DNA of 8,333 nucleotides, taken from Candidatus Magasanikiibacteriota bacterium. GTDB taxonomy: Bacteria > Patescibacteriota > Patescibacteriia > Magasanikbacterales > GWA2-37-8. The notes beneath the pieces were generated by a model. That model was not told the origin of the DNA and ran no database searches. It worked only from the letters and a program-made list of their open reading frames with translations. Made by a program: the position numbers and the translations under genes. Positions 5,931-8,333 of this stretch are shown here, one piece after another. The DNA is taken from assembly GCA_903858555.1 (NCBI GenBank), contig CAIOJG010000121.1, forward strand, positions 1 through 8,333, read 5' to 3'. Each line of letters begins with the position of its first letter. Positions within the stretch are counted from its first letter, which is position 1.

Positions 5931-6251
5931 TTAATAATTATTTTTTAAAAATTCATGACCGCTTATTATTTCATCAACGGTAATGGGTGAAGTTTTGTAA
6001 ATCTTTTTGGCGTCATCAAAGTTTAGATCGGTCACCATTCCGACTGAACTTAAGCCATTGTTCATGTTTACAATCATCGCAATAAAATTACTCGCACACT
6101 TTTTGCAAGTAATATGCACCAAATTTGCGGACTCACGCTGAGCAAACAACTGAGCGTTTGCTGAATCATAGCGATCGTTACAAATTGGACAATGCCCGAT
6201 GATTTTTAAGGCTTCCAACCAAGAATCTGGTCGATTACTTTTGGCTAACAT
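5931..6251 (-). CDS. Small zinc-ribbon-like protein with two CxxC pairs
   Basis: This is a soluble protein of 106 residues. After MLAKSNRPDSWLEALKII come two zinc-knuckle pairs, C21-P-I-C24 and C49-K-K-C52, 24 residues apart, as in a zinc ribbon. A hydrophobic strand (NFIAMIVNMNNGLSSVGMV) and an acidic helical end (DLNFDDAKKI, ITVDEIISGHEFL) follow. I associate this layout with small uncharacterised CPR proteins but know no function; its place before bL25 hints at RNA or ribosome work only by association. ATG 6251 is chosen over the in-frame TTG at 6290: a TTGACA-17-TATTAT promoter lies between them, so 6290 would be at or before the -35 box. That also removes a spurious hydrophobic N-terminus. 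The mRNA leader would be only about 4 nt, without an SD. Confidence 0.82.
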   Translation of the reverse strand: MLAKSNRPDSWLEALKIIGHCPICNDRYDSANAQLFAQRESANLVHITCKKCASNFIAMIVNMNNGLSSVGMVTDLNFDDAKKIYKTSPITVDEIISGHEFLKNNY

Positions 6252-6261
6252 AAACAGCAAT

Positions 6262-6290
6262 ATAATATACAAAAAACGAAAAAATGTCAA
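6262..6290 (-). promoter_or_regulatory. Sigma-70-type promoter of the zinc-ribbon gene (and probably rplY)
   Basis: The minus strand reads TTGACA (6290-6285), a 17-nt spacer rich in T, then TATTAT (6267-6262). The -10 box ends 10 nt before the ATG at 6251, so the transcript should be nearly leaderless. It is the clearest reason for placing the gene start at 6251. Confidence 0.7.
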
Positions 6291-6315
6291 GGGTTACCCC
6301 TGCTTTATGGCTAAA

Positions 6316-6576
6316 TTAAGCCTGTTTTTTGAGGGTGCGCATCAACGAAGTGGAGATAACTACAAAAACAGCTGTAATAATCAATGCGTAGACTAGCTTG
6401 GCCCAAGCCGAACTACCCTGCAAGGGATAAAACTGCTCAATCAAGGCTTTTACTGCTTCATTCCAAGCCAAACCAGTAACAAAACCAAAGGCTGCTAGAA
6501 TATAGTCCGCGGTCTTAAGACGTACTTCTTGTCTAAAAATCTCACTTTCAGATTTTATCTTTTTAATGTCTACCAT
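6316..6576 (-). CDS. DUF5654-like small membrane protein
   Basis: The protein has 86 residues. A charged N-terminus (MVDIKKIKSESEIFRQEVRLK) comes first, then a hydrophobic stretch (about 24-40) with GFVTGLAWNEAVKALIEQFYPL. A second, clear transmembrane helix follows (about 62-79, LVYALIITAVFVVISTSL), then a basic end (RTLKKQA). The 'GLAWNEAVKALIxxFxP' segment is what I recall of DUF5654, small two-helix proteins frequent in CPR and archaea with no known function. It starts 16 nt after rsmE with no terminator between, so it is probably the last gene of the uvrC-rsmE operon. AAGG lies 14 nt before the ATG, too far for a good SD. Only a weak AGGG-GUAA-CCCU hairpin follows it before the next promoter. 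Confidence 0.8.
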   Translation of the reverse strand: MVDIKKIKSESEIFRQEVRLKTADYILAAFGFVTGLAWNEAVKALIEQFYPLQGSSAWAKLVYALIITAVFVVISTSLMRTLKKQA

Positions 6577-6592
6577 ATAATGATATTTTACC

Positions 6593-7288
6593 TTAAAAAA
6601 TATTTTTCGCCAAATATACGGCCACGGTCGCGGCGGTTTCAGCGCGCAAAATCGAAGTCCCTAAATTTACCAAACGCAAACCAGTTTCTTTACCCAGTTC
6701 GATTTCTTTATCCGACCAACCACCCTCCGGCCCAATAAATAACGAAATGTTGGTATCATTTATTTTTATATCTTTAACATCTTTACCAACGGAATCAAAA
6801 AATACACCCACGCCCTTCACATTTTTAAAAGCCTCTTTTAAATTTTGAATTGGCAATAATTTTGGCAAAATCAAACTCTGACTTTGCTCCGCCGCTTCTT
6901 TAATAATTTTTTGCCAACGTTTTTCATTGAAACCAATCTTAACTGTTCGCTCGGAAATTATCGGCACAATTTCCGACACACCTGTTTCCACTGCCTTTTG
7001 TAACAACCATTCAAAGCTGTCGCGTTTTAAAAGCGCGGCGTATAAAGTAATTTTTTTATCATTCAATACACCAGGCAATAATTCTTTAACAAAAAAACTA
7101 ATTGAGTTTCTTTCAATTTTTTCTATTCTGGCCAAAGCCGCTTGTCCCTGGCCATCACAGATTACCACTTCTTCACCAGTTTCCAATTTCAATACGTCTC
7201 TTAAGTGATGAACAATTTCTGTGTCCAAGCAAGAAACTACTTTTAAACTCAGATCAAAATCACCAATAAAATAATGATGTTTTAACAT
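6593..7288 (-). CDS. rsmE: 16S rRNA (uracil1498-N3)-methyltransferase
   Basis: RsmE is a SPOUT-class SAM enzyme that makes m3U1498 in the 16S rRNA decoding region. At 231 residues it is close to the family's usual ~240. The N-terminal PUA-like domain (about 1-70) holds HHLRDVLKLETGEEV (27-41) and VICDGQGQA. The SPOUT domain follows with LLKRDSFEWLLQKAVETGVS, EIVPIISERTV and the segment KEAAEQSQ, where many relatives have EQSGR. Then come IGPEGGWSDKE (G186-P-E-G-G190) and the knot motif LGTSILRAETAATVAV (209-224), which bind SAM. ATG 7288 follows the reductase stop by 2 nt, with no SD, suggesting translational coupling. It is one of five translation genes in this window. Confidence 0.96.
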   Translation of the reverse strand: MLKHHYFIGDFDLSLKVVSCLDTEIVHHLRDVLKLETGEEVVICDGQGQAALARIEKIERNSISFFVKELLPGVLNDKKITLYAALLKRDSFEWLLQKAVETGVSEIVPIISERTVKIGFNEKRWQKIIKEAAEQSQSLILPKLLPIQNLKEAFKNVKGVGVFFDSVGKDVKDIKINDTNISLFIGPEGGWSDKEIELGKETGLRLVNLGTSILRAETAATVAVYLAKNIF

Positions 7289-7290
7289 AT

Positions 7291-7839
7291 TTATTTTAAT
7301 TTGTTATGTAGTTCAAAAGTATTTTTAATTAATTTTTCCAAAACTTCTTGGCTTTTAGGATCAGTAAAAGATCCATCTTCATTAAAAGCTTGAGCCGCAA
7401 AGCGCACCAACATTTGTGGTTGTGTTAAAATTTGAACATTCAAAGCGGATAAAACTTGTCGCAAATGGTTTTGTCCACGCACGGTGCCAAATGGACCAGC
7501 GGACACACCCATTATGGCCACGGTTTTATTGTTCAAAGAATTTCCACCACGCGACAACCAATCAATAGCATTTTGCAAATTACCGGAGATTGAATAGTTG
7601 TATTCTGGCGAAACGATAATCAAAACATCACTCTGCTCTACTCTTTTTTTAAAATCTAATACATTGGCCGGTATGCCGGCGTCTTCGATATCCTGGTCAT
7701 ACAACGGCAAATTTATTTTCTTTAAATCTAAATCTTCCACCTGCGCGTCTAAATTTTCCGCGACTTTTGTGGCCAGTTTTAATAATTTACGATTGAATGA
7801 ATTTGTTCTCAAACTGCCACAGATTGTTGTTACTTGCAT
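7291..7839 (-). CDS. NADPH-dependent FMN reductase family flavoprotein
   Basis: The protein has 182 residues with a flavodoxin-like fold of the PF03358 type (as in SsuE, ArsH, AzoR-like quinone or azo reductases). It shows the FMN phosphate loop GSLRTNSFNRKL (8-19), the isoalloxazine-contact segment SPEYNYSISG (77-86) with NAIDWLSR (90-97), and a second FMN loop SAGPFGTVRGQ (113-123). These point to a cytosolic FMN enzyme reducing flavin, quinones or similar acceptors with NAD(P)H. The physiological substrate cannot be told from sequence. It sits 9 nt after the uvrC stop and 2 nt before rsmE, so it is an internal operon gene. No SD precedes the ATG, which follows an A/T-rich stretch. No functional link to its neighbours is evident. 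Confidence 0.9.
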   Translation of the reverse strand: MQVTTICGSLRTNSFNRKLLKLATKVAENLDAQVEDLDLKKINLPLYDQDIEDAGIPANVLDFKKRVEQSDVLIIVSPEYNYSISGNLQNAIDWLSRGGNSLNNKTVAIMGVSAGPFGTVRGQNHLRQVLSALNVQILTQPQMLVRFAAQAFNEDGSFTDPKSQEVLEKLIKNTFELHNKLK

Positions 7840-7848
7840 AAAAATATT

Positions 7849-8333
7849 TTAAATACGAATTCGTCTCAGGGAACGATTGAAAGTAATTGCAAACCGATGA
7901 GATTCGTCGCGTACTTTGATTAATAGAAGTTTATTATTCTTTATCCACTCTTTCATTATATCATCTACGCCCAAAACAAAAAAGTCATTACGTTTACGCT
8001 CTGATCCTTTGGCAATACCAACAATCGGAGTTTTTACGCCCACACCTCGCAACACCGCTTTAGCCTTATTTACTTGAGGTAAGCCACCATCAATCAAAAA
8101 AATATCCGGCATCGGCCACTCGAGATGTTTTAAACGACGCTCCAAAACTTCGGCCAAGCAATCCACATCACTTTGGCCCACCACAGTTTTTATTTTAAAT
8201 TTGCGATACTGAGATTTTACCGGACCGCTTTCATCGAACACCACCATACTCCCCACTTTGTCACTCGCTCCCAAATTGGAAATATCATAACCCTCGACCC
8301 GTTTCACCAAACTATTACCACCACCAATTTTAT
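7849..8333 (-). CDS. uvrC: UvrABC excinuclease subunit C, C-terminal part (start beyond the window)
   Basis: UvrC makes the two incisions around DNA damage in nucleotide excision repair. The last 160 residues are visible and the frame stays open to the window edge. The part shown is the RNase H-like nuclease domain for the 5' cut: RVEGYDISNLGASDKVGSMV with the catalytic Asp in YDIS, then SQYRKFKIK, then DIFLIDGGLPQV with the second Asp in LIDGG, then PIVGIAKGSERKR. The RDESHRFAITFNR segment carries the conserved His. The protein ends RSLRRIRI directly after this, so the helix-hairpin-helix (HhH) pair found after this point in E. coli UvrC (about 55-60 more residues) is absent. The next gene begins 9 nt later, and no HhH-like continuation is seen. 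The N-terminal GIY-YIG nuclease should lie outside. A TTG near 8310 is internal, not a start. Confidence 0.94.
   Translation of the reverse strand, partial: KIGGGNSLVKRVEGYDISNLGASDKVGSMVVFDESGPVKSQYRKFKIKTVVGQSDVDCLAEVLERRLKHLEWPMPDIFLIDGGLPQVNKAKAVLRGVGVKTPIVGIAKGSERKRNDFFVLGVDDIMKEWIKNNKLLLIKVRDESHRFAITFNRSLRRIRI

Noticed and set aside
5544..5948. Plus-strand frame of 134 codons
   Set aside because: Antisense to bL25, whose motifs are unambiguous. The frame is open because of the opposite gene's codon pattern.
6252..6290. 13-residue N-terminal extension of the zinc-ribbon protein from TTG 6290
   Set aside because: It would begin at the promoter's -35 box, uses TTG, and adds an out-of-place hydrophobic segment. 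ATG 6251 fits the promoter and the product better.
6291..6305. Possible terminator of the DUF5654-like gene
   Set aside because: Only a 4-bp AGGG/CCCU stem with a GUAA loop, and the following T-run is several bases away within the next promoter. Too weak to call.
1..8333. CRISPR arrays, insertion sequences, tRNA or rRNA genes, defence or toxin-antitoxin modules
   Set aside because: No direct-repeat arrays, transposase motifs, terminal inverted repeats, cloverleaf sequences or recognisable defence genes were seen on either strand.

Overview
The window looks like chromosomal DNA from a low-GC member of the Candidate Phyla Radiation (Patescibacteria, probably Parcubacteria-like). This is inferred from protein character, not from a marker-gene search. 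The pointers are a small two-CxxC protein of a type I associate with these genomes, a DUF5654-like small membrane protein, an L31 with a Lys/Ala-rich tail, a PrmC with NLPY in place of NPPY, a UvrC that stops before the usual helix-hairpin-helix domain, and several start codons with almost no leader and no Shine-Dalgarno (SD) sequence. TAA, TAG and TGA all serve as stops (TGA ends the DUF3048 gene), which argues weakly against the UGA=Gly code of Gracilibacteria/SR1.

Left edge (1-413): a small gene missed by ordinary ORF calling starts at 174 on the minus strand and runs out of the window. It is about 56% GC in an AT-rich neighbourhood. It has a strong SD, a near-consensus TTGACA-17-TATACT promoter, and a leader of about 158 nt with three hairpins in a row. 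Back to back with it is an extended -10 promoter for rpmE.

Plus-strand block (439-4137): rpmE (L31) ends at a strong intrinsic terminator. Next come prfA (RF1), a GT-C/GT39-like membrane glycosyltransferase and prmC (the RF1/RF2 glutamine methyltransferase). These three overlap by 8 and 29 nt, so a cell-surface enzyme is wedged between a release factor and the enzyme that modifies it.

Minus-strand block (8333-4139): the 3' part of uvrC, an NADPH-dependent FMN reductase family gene, rsmE (16S rRNA m3U1498 methyltransferase) and a DUF5654-like gene are spaced 9, 2 and 16 nt apart, as in one operon. A zinc-ribbon-like gene with its own promoter follows, then rplY/ctc (bL25) and its terminator, then a membrane-anchored DUF3048 (YerB-like) gene with an extended -10 almost touching its start codon. 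The plus and minus blocks converge on one 15-bp palindrome at 4121-4155. It should terminate both strands and it encodes the last residues of both proteins.

The window is dominated by translation functions: L31, RF1, PrmC, bL25 and RsmE. Nothing resembling a defence island, CRISPR array, insertion sequence, tRNA or rRNA was seen. The least explained part is the left-edge gene with its structured leader.
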